From Streptomyces cinnabarinus (GTDB taxonomy: Bacteria > Actinomycetota > Actinomycetes > Streptomycetales > Streptomycetaceae), in contig NZ_CP114413.1 in the NCBI RefSeq assembly GCF_027270315.1, positions 5,394,001 through 5,458,000 on the forward strand: a stretch of 64,000 nucleotides of DNA, given 5' to 3'. Of the stretch, positions 18,003 to 25,397 are shown in pieces. Numbering within the stretch: position 1 is the first letter of the stretch; each line of letters begins with the position of its first letter. The translations under genes and the position numbers were made by a program. Under the pieces are notes generated by a model, which was given only the letters and a program-made list of their open reading frames with translations, was not told where the DNA came from and did not search any database.

Positions 18003-19598
18003 ATGAGTGAAGACGGGGTCGGCCGGGGCTCCAAGGCGCGGGTGGTGGGCGGGCGTTACCGCCTCCTCGAACGCATCGGCTCCGGCGGCATGGGCACGGT
18101 GTGGCGCGCGCTCGACGAGCTGGTCGAGCGCGAAGTCGCCGTGAAGGAGCCGCGGTTGCCCGGCGACCCCGAGGACGAGGTGTTCCAGCGGGCCGCCCAC
18201 CGGCTCTACCGGGAGGCCCGCGCCGCCGCCCGCGTCGAGCATCCCTCCGCCGTCGCCATCCACGACGTCGTCGCCGAGGAGCAGGACGGGCTGCCGTGGA
18301 TCGTCATGGAGCTGGTGCGCGGCGAGTCGCTGCACGAGCTGCTCCGGCGCGGCCCCCTGGACCCCGCCGAGTCCGCCCGGATCGGCCTCGCCGTCCTCGG
18401 CGCCCTGCGCGCCGCGCACTCCGTGGGCATCGTGCACCGGGATGTGAAACCGGCCAATGTGCTGCTCGGGCCGCACGACCGGGTCGTCCTCACCGACTTC
18501 GGCATCGCCCATGTCCAGGGCGAGGAATCCCTCACCGTCACCGGCGAGTTCGTCGGCTCCCTGGAGTTCATCGCCCCCGAGCGCATGTCGGGCCGCACCG
18601 CCGGCCCCGCCTCCGACCTGTGGTCCCTCGGCGTCCTCCTCTACGCCGCCACGGAAGGCTGGTCGCCCTTCCGCCGTACGACGATGGAGTCCACGCTCGC
18701 CGCGATCCTCGCCGTCGATCCGCCCGAGCCGAAGCGCGCGGGCGAACTCGGCCCGCTGCTGGTCCGGTTGCTGACGAAGGACCCTGACGGGCGCCCCGAC
18801 GCGGAGGAGACGGCGGCCGCGCTGGAGGCGGTGGCCGGTGAGCCGGTCCGGGCGGAGCCCGGGGCCCAGCTCGCCGCCGAACTGGAGGAGTTCGGGGACG
18901 ACATCGGGACGGTACGGCTGGCGCCGGACCCCGAGACGGCCGCGGAGCCGATATCCGCCGTACCGCCCCGGCTCCCGGCGACCGCCCGTCCTCTTCACCG
19001 CCGAGCCCTCCCGCTCGCCCTCCTCGGCGGACTCCTCGTCGGCGCCTCCTGGCTGGGCATCGCCTTCCTGACCGACCCCGACAGCGGGGCGGCGACGGAG
19101 AACACGGCCGCCCGGAAGCCGACGCCCAGCCCCACGGACGGCTGGACCGCGCACTCCGAGAAGCCCCTGCACGCCACCCTCGCCCTCCCCGCCGAGTACG
19201 AGGAGTTCGCCCGCTCGGGCAGCGAGAACATCCAGCCCCGCCAGGTCGAGTACGCGGACCCGGACGACTCCGTACAGGTCCGCCTCACCCTCTGGGACAA
19301 GGCCCCCGGGACCCCCATGAGCCAGGCGAAGCAGCACGCGAAGACCTGGACGTTCTTCGAGGACGCCCGTACGCAGTACACCGACACCAGCTTCCGCGGC
19401 TGGGACGCCGTCCAGTCCGACAGCACCTATGGCGAGCCCGAGCTGCGCCGCCGCGTCATGGAACTCTTCGTCCGCACCGACGACGGCCGCCTGTACGAGC
19501 TGCGCGTGGAGATGCCCAAGGGCTCGGCGGCGGAGAAGACGGGCACGGCGGTTTTCAAGGACGCCCGGGACCGGCTCAGGATTGCCACAACGCCCTGA
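18003..19598 (+). CDS. Transmembrane serine/threonine protein kinase (cluster member 6)
   Basis: 531 residues from ATG 18003, 38 bp after member 5, so probably one transcript. Kinase motifs are GSGGMGTVW, Lys48 (VAVKEPR), Asp147 (HRDVKPANVL), Asp165 (DFGIA) and LEFIAPERMSG. A Glu-rich linker leads to a membrane helix near residue 345 (LPLALLGGLLVGASWLGIAF). The C-terminal extracytoplasmic domain begins LHATLALPAEYEEF and ends RDRLRIATTP. It shows the same overall pattern as members 1, 2, 3 and 5: a strand with LP, an FRGWDA-like turn, and a terminal helix. This closes the kinase cluster; gabD follows after a palindrome. Confidence 0.93.
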   Translation: MSEDGVGRGSKARVVGGRYRLLERIGSGGMGTVWRALDELVEREVAVKEPRLPGDPEDEVFQRAAHRLYREARAAARVEHPSAVAIHDVVAEEQDGLPWIVMELVRGESLHELLRRGPLDPAESARIGLAVLGALRAAHSVGIVHRDVKPANVLLGPHDRVVLTDFGIAHVQGEESLTVTGEFVGSLEFIAPERMSGRTAGPASDLWSLGVLLYAATEGWSPFRRTTMESTLAAILAVDPPEPKRAGELGPLLVRLLTKDPDGRPDAEETAAALEAVAGEPVRAEPGAQLAAELEEFGDDIGTVRLAPDPETAAEPISAVPPRLPATARPLHRRALPLALLGGLLVGASWLGIAFLTDPDSGAATENTAARKPTPSPTDGWTAHSEKPLHATLALPAEYEEFARSGSENIQPRQVEYADPDDSVQVRLTLWDKAPGTPMSQAKQHAKTWTFFEDARTQYTDTSFRGWDAVQSDSTYGEPELRRRVMELFVRTDDGRLYELRVEMPKGSAAEKTGTAVFKDARDRLRIATTP

Positions 19599-19610
19599 TC
19601 AGCGCATTCG

Positions 19611-19630
19611 TTGCCAGTGACCGCTGGCAA
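19611..19630. promoter_or_regulatory. Palindrome TTGCCAG-N6-CTGGCAA between the kinase cluster and gabD
   Basis: A perfect 7-bp inverted repeat (19611-19617 and 19624-19630) around TGACCG, 13 bases after the last kinase stop and 73 bases before the gabD start. It could be a short terminator or a dimeric repressor operator for gabD. The central CAGTGACCGCTG also occurs in the 3467-region hairpin loop and flanks. The half-site TTGCCAGTG is one base from the RecA-NDp motif TTGTCAGTG seen at 51.1 kb, but the -10 match (CAAGAT) is poor. Confidence 0.4.
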
Positions 19631-19702
19631 GATGTGAGTACTCGGTGAATCCCCATTACCGCCGGGTACACAAAGCCTCCGTCGCGGCATACCCTGCGCG
19701 TC

Positions 19703-21316
19703 ATGACGGACTCGCAGGCCCCGGCTCAGACCGGCACGAACCCCCTCGCCCCCGCCCCGGCGGGCGCCCGCACCGCCGCCGACGTGGTCACCCCCGAGCT
19801 GGTCGCCCAGCTGACCCGGGGCGTGGTCGGCTCGGGCCGTACCGCCAGCCACACGCCGTTCACCGGCGAGAAGCTGGCCGACCTGCCGGAGTCCACGCCC
19901 GAGGACGTGGAGAAGGCGTTCGCCGCGGCCCGCGCCGCCCAGGCGATCTGGGCGCAGACCCCGGTACGGCAGCGCGCCGCCGTACTGCTGCGCTTCCACG
20001 ATCTGGTGCTGGCCCGCCAGGCCGAGGTGCTGGACCTGATCCAGCTGGAGACCGGCAAGGCCCGGCTGCACGCCCATGAGGAGGTGCAGGCCGTCGCGAT
20101 CGCCTCCCGCCATTACGGCCGCAGGGCCGCCGCCTATCTGAAGCCGAAGCGGCACGCGGGTGCCATGCCCTCCCTCACGCACGTCACCGAACTGCGCCAC
20201 CCGCGCGGAGTCGTCGGCCAGATCGCGCCCTGGAACTACCCGCTGGAGCTGTCGGTCGGCGACGCCCTGCCGGCCTTCGTCGCGGGCAACGCCGTCGTCA
20301 TGAAGCCGGACACCGAGACCTGCCTGACCGCTCTGTGGGCCCGTGACCTGCTGATCGAGGCCGGGCTGCCCGCCGAGGTCTTCCAGGTCGTGCTCGGCGA
20401 GGGCCCGGTCGTCGGCCCCGAGGTCGTCCGCCACGCCGACTACGTCTCCTTCACCGGCTCCACCCGCACCGGCCGCGAGGTCGCCCAGGGCGCCGCCGCC
20501 CGGCTGGTCGGCGTGTCCCTCGAACTCGGCGGCAAGAACGCGATGCTGGTGCTGGAGGACGCCGACATAGAGAAGGCGGCCGCGGGAGCCGTACGCGCCT
20601 GCTTCTCCTCCGCGGGCCAGCTCTGCATCTCCATCGAGCGGTTGTACGTCCACGAGTCGATCGCGGACGCCTTCCTGGAGCGCTTCGCCGCCCGCACCAA
20701 GGCCATGCGGCTCGGCCGCTCCCTCGCCTACGGCGCCGACATGGGCTCCCTGGTCGGCGAGCGTCAGCTGGAGACCGTCACCCGGCATGTGGAGGAGGCC
20801 GTCGCCAAGGGCGCGACGCTCGTCGCCGGCGGTGTCGCCCGCCCGGACATAGGCCCCTACTTCTTCGAGCCGACCATCCTCGACGGAGTGACGGAACCCA
20901 TGGCGATCTGCGCCGAGGAGACCTTCGGACCGGTCGTCTCCATCTACCGCTTCACCTCCGAGGACGAGGTGATCGAGCAGGCCAACGCCACGCCCTACGG
21001 CCTCAACTCGTCGGTCTGGACGAAGGACGGCAGCCGCGGCCGCGCGGTCGCCGCCCGGCTGCGCACCGGCACGGTCAACGTCAACGAGGGCTACGCGCCC
21101 GCCTACGGCAGCGTCCAGTCCCCGATGGGCGGCATGAAGGACTCCGGCCTCGGCCGCCGCCACGGCTCCGAGGGCATCCTCAAGTACACCGAGGCCCAGA
21201 CGGTCGCCCATCAGCGCCTGCTGCCGATGGCACCGTCCCTGGGCATGGATGACGAGAAGTACGCCCAGTTCATGAGCCGGAGCCTGCGGCTCATGAAGGC
21301 GTTCCGGTTCCGTTAG
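19703..21316 (+). CDS. gabD: Succinate-semialdehyde dehydrogenase (NAD(P)+)
   Basis: 537-residue aldehyde dehydrogenase superfamily protein. Catalytic Glu274 lies in VSLELGGKNAML and the nucleophile Cys308 in SSAGQLCISIERLYV. The cofactor region has APWNYPLELSVGDALPAFVAGN and SFTGSTRTGREVAQ. It oxidises succinate semialdehyde to succinate, feeding the GABA shunt or an alternative to 2-oxoglutarate dehydrogenase into the TCA cycle. sucCD lies 38 kb away in this window. An N-terminal Ala/Pro-rich extension of about 30 residues precedes the domain. ATG 19703 lacks a strong ribosome site. The oxidoreductase gene follows after 30 bp, so the two probably form an operon. Confidence 0.9.
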   Translation: MTDSQAPAQTGTNPLAPAPAGARTAADVVTPELVAQLTRGVVGSGRTASHTPFTGEKLADLPESTPEDVEKAFAAARAAQAIWAQTPVRQRAAVLLRFHDLVLARQAEVLDLIQLETGKARLHAHEEVQAVAIASRHYGRRAAAYLKPKRHAGAMPSLTHVTELRHPRGVVGQIAPWNYPLELSVGDALPAFVAGNAVVMKPDTETCLTALWARDLLIEAGLPAEVFQVVLGEGPVVGPEVVRHADYVSFTGSTRTGREVAQGAAARLVGVSLELGGKNAMLVLEDADIEKAAAGAVRACFSSAGQLCISIERLYVHESIADAFLERFAARTKAMRLGRSLAYGADMGSLVGERQLETVTRHVEEAVAKGATLVAGGVARPDIGPYFFEPTILDGVTEPMAICAEETFGPVVSIYRFTSEDEVIEQANATPYGLNSSVWTKDGSRGRAVAARLRTGTVNVNEGYAPAYGSVQSPMGGMKDSGLGRRHGSEGILKYTEAQTVAHQRLLPMAPSLGMDDEKYAQFMSRSLRLMKAFRFR

Positions 21317-21346
21317 ATCGGCCGTCGGGCCAGGAGGAGAGCGCGC

Positions 21347-23140
21347 GTGAGCAACGACGCTTACGACAACGACGCCTACGACTACGACGTCCTCGTCGTC
21401 GGATCCGGCTTCGGCGGTTCGGTGACCGCCCTGCGGCTGACCGAGAAGGGCTACAAGGTAGGCGTCCTGGAAGCGGGCCGCCGCTTCACCCGGGAGACCC
21501 TGCCCAGGAACTCCTGGGACCTGAGGAACTTCCTCTGGGCCCCGAAGCTCGGCATGTTCGGCATCCAGCGCATCCATCTGCTGGGCAACGTCATGGTGCT
21601 GGCGGGCGCGGGCGTGGGCGGCGGATCGCTGAACTACGCCAACACCCTCTACGTACCGCCGAAGCCGTTCTTCGACGACCCGCAGTGGCGGGACATCACC
21701 GACTGGCAGGAGGAGTTGAAGCCGTACTACGACCAGGCCCGGCGGATGCTCGGCGTGCGGCTCAACCCGACGATGACCCCGTCCGACGTCCATCTGAAGG
21801 ACGCCGCGCAGAAGATGGGCGTCGGGGACTCCTTCCACATGGCGCCGGTCGGGGTGTTCTTCGGCGACGGCGAGGACGCCGACGGCGCGACGAGGGCGAA
21901 GCCCGGCCAGCAGGTGGACGACCCCTACTTCGGTGGCGCGGGCCCGGCCCGCAAGGCCTGCACCGAGTGCGGCGAGTGCATGACGGGCTGCCGTCACGGC
22001 GCGAAGAACACCCTCAACGAGAACTACCTCTACCTCGCCGAGAAGGCGGGCGCGGTCGTCCACCCCATGACCACGGTCGTGTCGGTCACCGACGACTCGC
22101 AGGGCGGCTACGCCGTCACGACCCTTCCGACGGACCGGAAGAAGAAGGGCGAGAGCCGCGTCTTCAAGGCCCGCCGGGTCGTCCTCGCCGCGGGCACCTA
22201 CGGCACCCAGACCCTGCTGCACCGCATGAAGGCCGGCGGCAGGCTGCCGTATCTCTCGCCGAAGCTGGGCGAGTTGACCCGCACCAACTCCGAGGCGCTG
22301 GTGGGCGCACAGACCGACAACCGGCGCTACCGCAAGGCGACCGGGGAGAAGAAGGTCGACTTCACCCGCGGGGTCGCCATCACCTCGTCCGTCCACCCGG
22401 ACGCCAACACCCATATCGAGCCGGTCCGTTACGGCAAGGGCTCCAACTCCATGGGCAGCCTGACGATCCTTCAGGTGCCGTACACGGAGGGCGCTTCCCG
22501 CCTCGCGGCCTGGCTGGGCAACGCCGCCCGGCATCCGCTGCTGATCATGCGCTCGCTGTCCAACCGCCGCTGGTCGGAGAAGACCATCATCGGCCTGGTG
22601 ATGCAGTCCCTGGACAACTCCCTGACGACGTACCTGAAGCCGGACGGCGTCGGCAAGGGCATGCTCACCGCCCGCCAGGGCCATGGCTCGCCCAACCCGA
22701 TGCAGATCAAGGCGGCCACCGAGGGCGCGACCGCGCTCGCGGAGTCGATCAACGGCTTCCCGGGCTCCAACGTCGGCGAGCTGATGGGCACCCCGCTCAC
22801 CGCGCACTTCCTCGGCGGCTGCCCGATCGGCGCCTCCCGGGAGACCGGCGTGATCGACCCGTACCACCGGCTCTACGGCCACCCGGGCATCTCGGTGGTC
22901 GACGGCGCCGCGGTCTCCGCGAACCTGGGCGTGAACCCCTCGCTGACCATCACCGCACAGGCCGAGCGGGCGATGTCGTACTGGCCCAACAAGGGCGAGG
23001 AGGACCCGCGTCCCGCGCAGGACCGGCCCTACGAGCGGCTCCAGGCGGTCGAGCCGAAGCAGCCCGCGGTCCCGGCGGAGGCGTTCGGCGCCCTGCGGCT
23101 GCCGTTCCTGGGGATGCCGGCGGTGCCCCCGAAGAAGTAG
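21347..23140 (+). CDS. GMC-family FAD oxidoreductase (cholesterol oxidase/ChoD-like) with a four-Cys motif
   Basis: 597 residues from GTG 21347, with AGGAGGAG at 21332-21339. FAD motif VVGSGFGGSVTALRLTEKGY is at residues 15-34. GAGVGGGSLNYANTLYVPP is typical of the cholesterol-oxidase branch of GMC enzymes, and the C-terminal HFLGGCPIG and NLGVNPSLTITAQAER motifs are present. An inserted Cys cluster, Cys205-x2-Cys208-x2-Cys211-x3-Cys215 (ACTECGECMTGC), is ferredoxin-like and could hold an Fe-S centre. Mycobacterium tuberculosis ChoD, which as I recall neighbours guaB3 and guaB2, has the same type. No secretion signal is visible. The substrate is unknown; sterol or another alcohol is possible. 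Confidence 0.88.
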   Translation: MSNDAYDNDAYDYDVLVVGSGFGGSVTALRLTEKGYKVGVLEAGRRFTRETLPRNSWDLRNFLWAPKLGMFGIQRIHLLGNVMVLAGAGVGGGSLNYANTLYVPPKPFFDDPQWRDITDWQEELKPYYDQARRMLGVRLNPTMTPSDVHLKDAAQKMGVGDSFHMAPVGVFFGDGEDADGATRAKPGQQVDDPYFGGAGPARKACTECGECMTGCRHGAKNTLNENYLYLAEKAGAVVHPMTTVVSVTDDSQGGYAVTTLPTDRKKKGESRVFKARRVVLAAGTYGTQTLLHRMKAGGRLPYLSPKLGELTRTNSEALVGAQTDNRRYRKATGEKKVDFTRGVAITSSVHPDANTHIEPVRYGKGSNSMGSLTILQVPYTEGASRLAAWLGNAARHPLLIMRSLSNRRWSEKTIIGLVMQSLDNSLTTYLKPDGVGKGMLTARQGHGSPNPMQIKAATEGATALAESINGFPGSNVGELMGTPLTAHFLGGCPIGASRETGVIDPYHRLYGHPGISVVDGAAVSANLGVNPSLTITAQAERAMSYWPNKGEEDPRPAQDRPYERLQAVEPKQPAVPAEAFGALRLPFLGMPAVPPKK

Positions 23141-23158
23141 CCCGAACCGAAACAGAAA

Positions 23159-23198
23159 GAGAAGGACCTGCACCCCCCTCCGAGCGCAGGTCCTTCTC
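23159..23198. terminator. Bidirectional stem-loop between convergent genes
   Basis: A perfect 13-bp stem (23159-23171 with 23186-23198) closes a 14-base loop between the oxidoreductase stop (23140) and the stop of the convergent LAETG protein (23233). Being symmetrical, it can end transcripts from both sides. Confidence 0.85.
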
Positions 23199-23232
23199 CT
23201 TCTCTTGCAGAGAGTTTGTGTCGAGGCGCCGC

Positions 23233-24273
23233 TTACGCCTCGGCGCCCACCTTGCGGCGCTTCATCGCGAACACGACGCCCGTGCCGGCGAGGACCGCGA
23301 TACCGCCGATGGTGGCGATGACCGGCAGGTCCGAGTCCGAACCGGTCTCGGCGAGCTCACCGTCGACATCGACCTCGTCGACGTCGGTGATCTCGTCCTT
23401 GCCGCCGGTCTGCGGCTTGGAGTCATCGGGCTTGCCCGGGTCGGAACCGGCCGGCAGCACCTCGAAGAAGTAGATGCCGTAGTTCTCGTCCTCGGAGGTC
23501 CAGCAGCCGTCCTCGGTGGAGTACTCGGCCAGACCGATGGCGATGCCGATCGCGCTCGGGATGTCGCGGCTGACGTTCAGGCGCAGGTCGTAGCTGATCG
23601 ACTGGCCCCCTTCGAGGGAGAACGCGTTGAGCGCGCCGCCCTCGCCGAACTCGGTGGCGAGGTCGACCCAGGAGCCGCCCTTCTTCACCTGCACGGTGAT
23701 CAGCTCGGTGTAGTCGGACTCCAGCTCCCAGTCCATCGCGGCGACGCCGACGACGGGCAGGATGTCCTCGATCGTCTCGTCGCCGGAGTTGCTGACGTTG
23801 AACGTGAAGTTCGTCCAGCCGCTGCCGGCCACCACGGTCTCCGGCAGACCGCTCAGCGAGCTGTGCAGCGATTCGCTGATGTCCCAGACGGGGTCGCCGT
23901 ACTCGTCGACCGGGCACTCGTCCTTGCCCTCGTCCTCCGACTCGTCGTCGGACGGGGTGCTCTCGGTCGGCGCCGGGGAGCTCTCGGTGGCGGCGGGGCT
24001 GCTCCCGGCCGGGGCCGGGCTGCTCTCCGTGGCGGACGGGGAGGACTCGGCCGGTGCCGGGGAGCTGTCCTCCGGGGCCGGGCTGGTCCCGGTCGGTGCC
24101 GGGGAGGTCTCGGCGGGGGCGGAGGAGCTCTCCTGGGTGGCCGGAGTGCTCTCCGTCGCGGTCGGCGACGGCGACGTCCCGTCCGTGGCGAACGCGGCCG
24201 GGGCGGACATCAGGGCGACCGGCGCCAGGGCGGCCGTCGCGGCGGCGACGGCAAGGGCACGGCGGAGCTTCAT
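23233..24273 (-). CDS. LAETG-motif sortase-dependent surface protein
   Basis: 346 residues. The N-terminus MKLRRALAVAAATAALAPVAL is a Sec signal peptide ending near AAFA. A Ser/Pro/Ala/Thr/Glu repeat region (about residues 31-110, units like ESSPAP) follows, then a compact domain (about 115-290) with VWDISESLHSSL and VNLSREI-unlike beta-strand patterns. The C-terminus is LAETGSDSDLP, a hydrophobic helix (VIATIGGIAVLAGTGVVFAM) and a KRRK tail. This is the sorting signal for class E sortase, which cuts after Thr and links the protein to peptidoglycan. Start ATG 24273 has GAGG seven bases upstream. The domain's binding partner is unknown. No sortase gene is nearby. Confidence 0.92.
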   Translation of the reverse strand: MKLRRALAVAAATAALAPVALMSAPAAFATDGTSPSPTATESTPATQESSSAPAETSPAPTGTSPAPEDSSPAPAESSPSATESSPAPAGSSPAATESSPAPTESTPSDDESEDEGKDECPVDEYGDPVWDISESLHSSLSGLPETVVAGSGWTNFTFNVSNSGDETIEDILPVVGVAAMDWELESDYTELITVQVKKGGSWVDLATEFGEGGALNAFSLEGGQSISYDLRLNVSRDIPSAIGIAIGLAEYSTEDGCWTSEDENYGIYFFEVLPAGSDPGKPDDSKPQTGGKDEITDVDEVDVDGELAETGSDSDLPVIATIGGIAVLAGTGVVFAMKRRKVGAEA

Positions 24274-24425
24274 GCAAACCTCGGAAAGTCGATGGTGAGA
24301 CCTCCGCGATGGGGGCGCGGGTGTGGCCCTTGGTTCGCATGGTTTGATCCACGAGCCGGCGGAAGGGTTGCGTCCGCACTGACAGAATTTTTATGTGACC
24401 CGGCTCACCTGCGGTTCTGCACGAC
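24274..24425. other. Upstream region of the LAETG protein gene
   Basis: 152 bp between the LAETG start and the first hairpin. It contains an AT-rich patch (CAGAATTTTTATGTGACC near 24383-24400), unusual for this genome and a plausible promoter area. I see no convincing -35/-10 pair for the minus strand. Confidence 0.3.
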
Positions 24426-24683
24426 GAAGGGCCCCGCGGGACGGAGCCGCGGGGCCCTTCTTGCGTCAGCACCGACGTCAGGGCAGCGTCGGTGCCTGGG
24501 AGCGGCGCCGGGGGGTTGCGCCGCTTGCTCGGTGTCGTGTGAGTTCCCGTCGGTCGGCCCCGGGCGTCCCCGGAGCCGACCGTTCTCTTGGGTGACCGGG
24601 CTGCTGTCCCCTGCCGTCCGGTCACTTGACTGGAGCGAGGTCCCACGACGCACGGCACGATCCGTGCGTCTCATCGCTCCAGT
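24426..24683. ncRNA. Array of stem-loops downstream of the chorismate mutase gene (terminator plus possible non-coding RNA)
   Basis: Six perfect stems lie in 258 bp without a protein gene: 14 bp (24426-24439/24447-24460), 9 bp (24469-24477/24487-24495), 8 bp (24501-24508/24518-24525), 8 bp (24551-24558/24575-24582), 8 bp (24592-24599/24618-24625), and a nested pair of 10 bp (24629-24638/24674-24683) around 9 bp (24647-24655/24662-24670). The first is a classic bidirectional terminator. The density of the rest is far above chance even at high GC and suggests a structured 3'UTR of the chorismate mutase transcript or an independent small RNA. It does not carry the RNase P, tmRNA or SRP signatures I know. 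Confidence 0.45.
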
Positions 24684-24792
24684 GAGCCACGCGTGGTTCT
24701 TTCGGGCCCGCCCCTGGCTGACACGGACACCACCACCAACGAAGGGTCTCGGCCCACGGTCACGCGCCGTACGGGTGAGGGTGGGCCCGAAC

Positions 24793-25080
24793 TCAGATGC
24801 GACCGCGGCACAGTTCGAGCAGCGTCATCGCCAGCGCCGTGCCCGGCTTGCCGAGCGCCTCGCGGTAGTGGTCGAGGATCTCCATCTCCCGGGAGAGGTT
24901 CACCCGGCGCCCGCCGGAGGTGATCCGGGCCTCCTGGACGACGGCCGAGACGGCCATCCGTTCCTGGATCAGACCGATGATCCGGTCGTCGAGCGAGTCG
25001 ATGCGCTCCCGGGCGCCGGTGATCACTCCGGCGGCCTCGTCGGTGCGGGCGCCGGTCCTGTCCGTGGCGGTGGTGGTCAT
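24793..25080 (-). CDS. Chorismate mutase, AroQ class, short delta-like form
   Basis: 95 residues from ATG 25080, with AGGAG eight bases upstream. Converts chorismate to prephenate for Phe and Tyr synthesis. The all-helical AroQ pattern is clear: RERIDSLDDRIIGLIQERMAV, then ARITSGGRRVNLSREMEIL with the catalytic Arg and Glu positions, ending TLLELCRGRI. The SGG.R....SREM and C-terminal L.RGR(I/L) elements match the mycobacterial secreted-free delta subclass, which is weakly active until bound by DAHP synthase. That suggests similar partner control here. An attenuator-like leader with an aromatic leader peptide lies directly upstream. Confidence 0.9.
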   Translation of the reverse strand: MTTTATDRTGARTDEAAGVITGARERIDSLDDRIIGLIQERMAVSAVVQEARITSGGRRVNLSREMEILDHYREALGKPGTALAMTLLELCRGRI

Positions 25081-25117
25081 GAAGGGGGCTCCTGTACGGG
25101 GTGGGATGCCCCGGATC

Positions 25118-25166
25118 GACAAGGCCCGGACACGACAGACGCCCCGGGCCTTGTCGGCCCGGGGCG
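25118..25166 (-). promoter_or_regulatory. Mutually exclusive hairpins: attenuator of the chorismate mutase gene
   Basis: On the minus-strand transcript two stems compete for one segment. An 11-bp stem pairs 25166-25156 with 25150-25140 (loop GACAA). A 12-bp stem pairs GACAAGGCCCGG (25155-25144) with CCGGGCCTTGTC (25129-25118). They share 25150-25144, so only one can form. This is the antiterminator/terminator geometry of ribosome-mediated attenuation, lying between the leader peptide stop (25191) and the gene start (25080). There is no U-tract, as is usual in this genus. Confidence 0.6.
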
Positions 25167-25190
25167 CCTGGGAAGTCGCTTGTCAGTAGC

Positions 25191-25262
25191 TCAAGCGGCA
25201 CGACCATGGCAGCCGGCGGGCCGGGTGCCATAGGTAAAGAGGAAGGTCGTCTGCGTGAGCAT
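25191..25262 (-). CDS. Putative leader peptide with clustered Phe/Tyr codons
   Basis: A 23-codon ORF, starting MLTQTTFLFTYGTRP and ending in TGA at 25193-25191. Phe7, Phe9 and Tyr11 are clustered, and these are the end products of the pathway begun by the chorismate mutase encoded downstream. No Shine-Dalgarno precedes the ATG, but a promoter at 25269-25298 predicts transcription starting at the A of this ATG, so it would be read as a leaderless message. Together with the alternative hairpins this fits an attenuation leader. It has too few aromatic codons to be certain. Confidence 0.45.
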   Translation of the reverse strand: MLTQTTFLFTYGTRPAGCHGRAA

Positions 25263-25268
25263 GCGGTC

Positions 25269-25298
25269 AGTATGCCGTCCCGCACGGTGACCGCCCAA
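25269..25298 (-). promoter_or_regulatory. Candidate promoter of the chorismate mutase transcript
   Basis: On the minus strand, TTGGGC (25298-25293) and CATACT (25274-25269) are separated by 18 bases. They match the sigma-70 type consensus at 3/6 and 4/6 positions. Seven bases past the -10 lies 25262, the A of the leader peptide ATG. The match is modest, and the coincidence with the start codon is what makes it interesting. Confidence 0.4.
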
Positions 25299-25397
25299 AC
25301 CGGTTCGCATCCTGAGACGTCCCGAGACGTAATCCGGCGTTGGGCGCCCCGTTAGAATCGGTGGCACAGCCCTTGTCAAGCCGCCGGAAGGCAACCC

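Noticed and set aside
19427..23173. 1248-codon antisense frame across gabD and the GMC oxidoreductase
   Set aside because: Both plus-strand genes have catalytic motifs; the antisense frame has none and would span two genes.
24370..24382. CTGTCAGTG on the minus strand upstream of the LAETG gene as another damage promoter
   Set aside because: First base mismatched and no TAnnnT element at N8 spacing.
24426..24683. Known structural RNA (RNase P RNA, tmRNA, SRP RNA, tRNA)
   Set aside because: None of the conserved core sequences of these RNAs is present, so only an unassigned hairpin array is claimed.
21685..25233. 1182-codon plus-strand frame running through the GMC gene, the LAETG gene and beyond
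   Set aside because: Out of frame with the oxidoreductase, antisense to two recognised genes, crosses three terminator hairpins.
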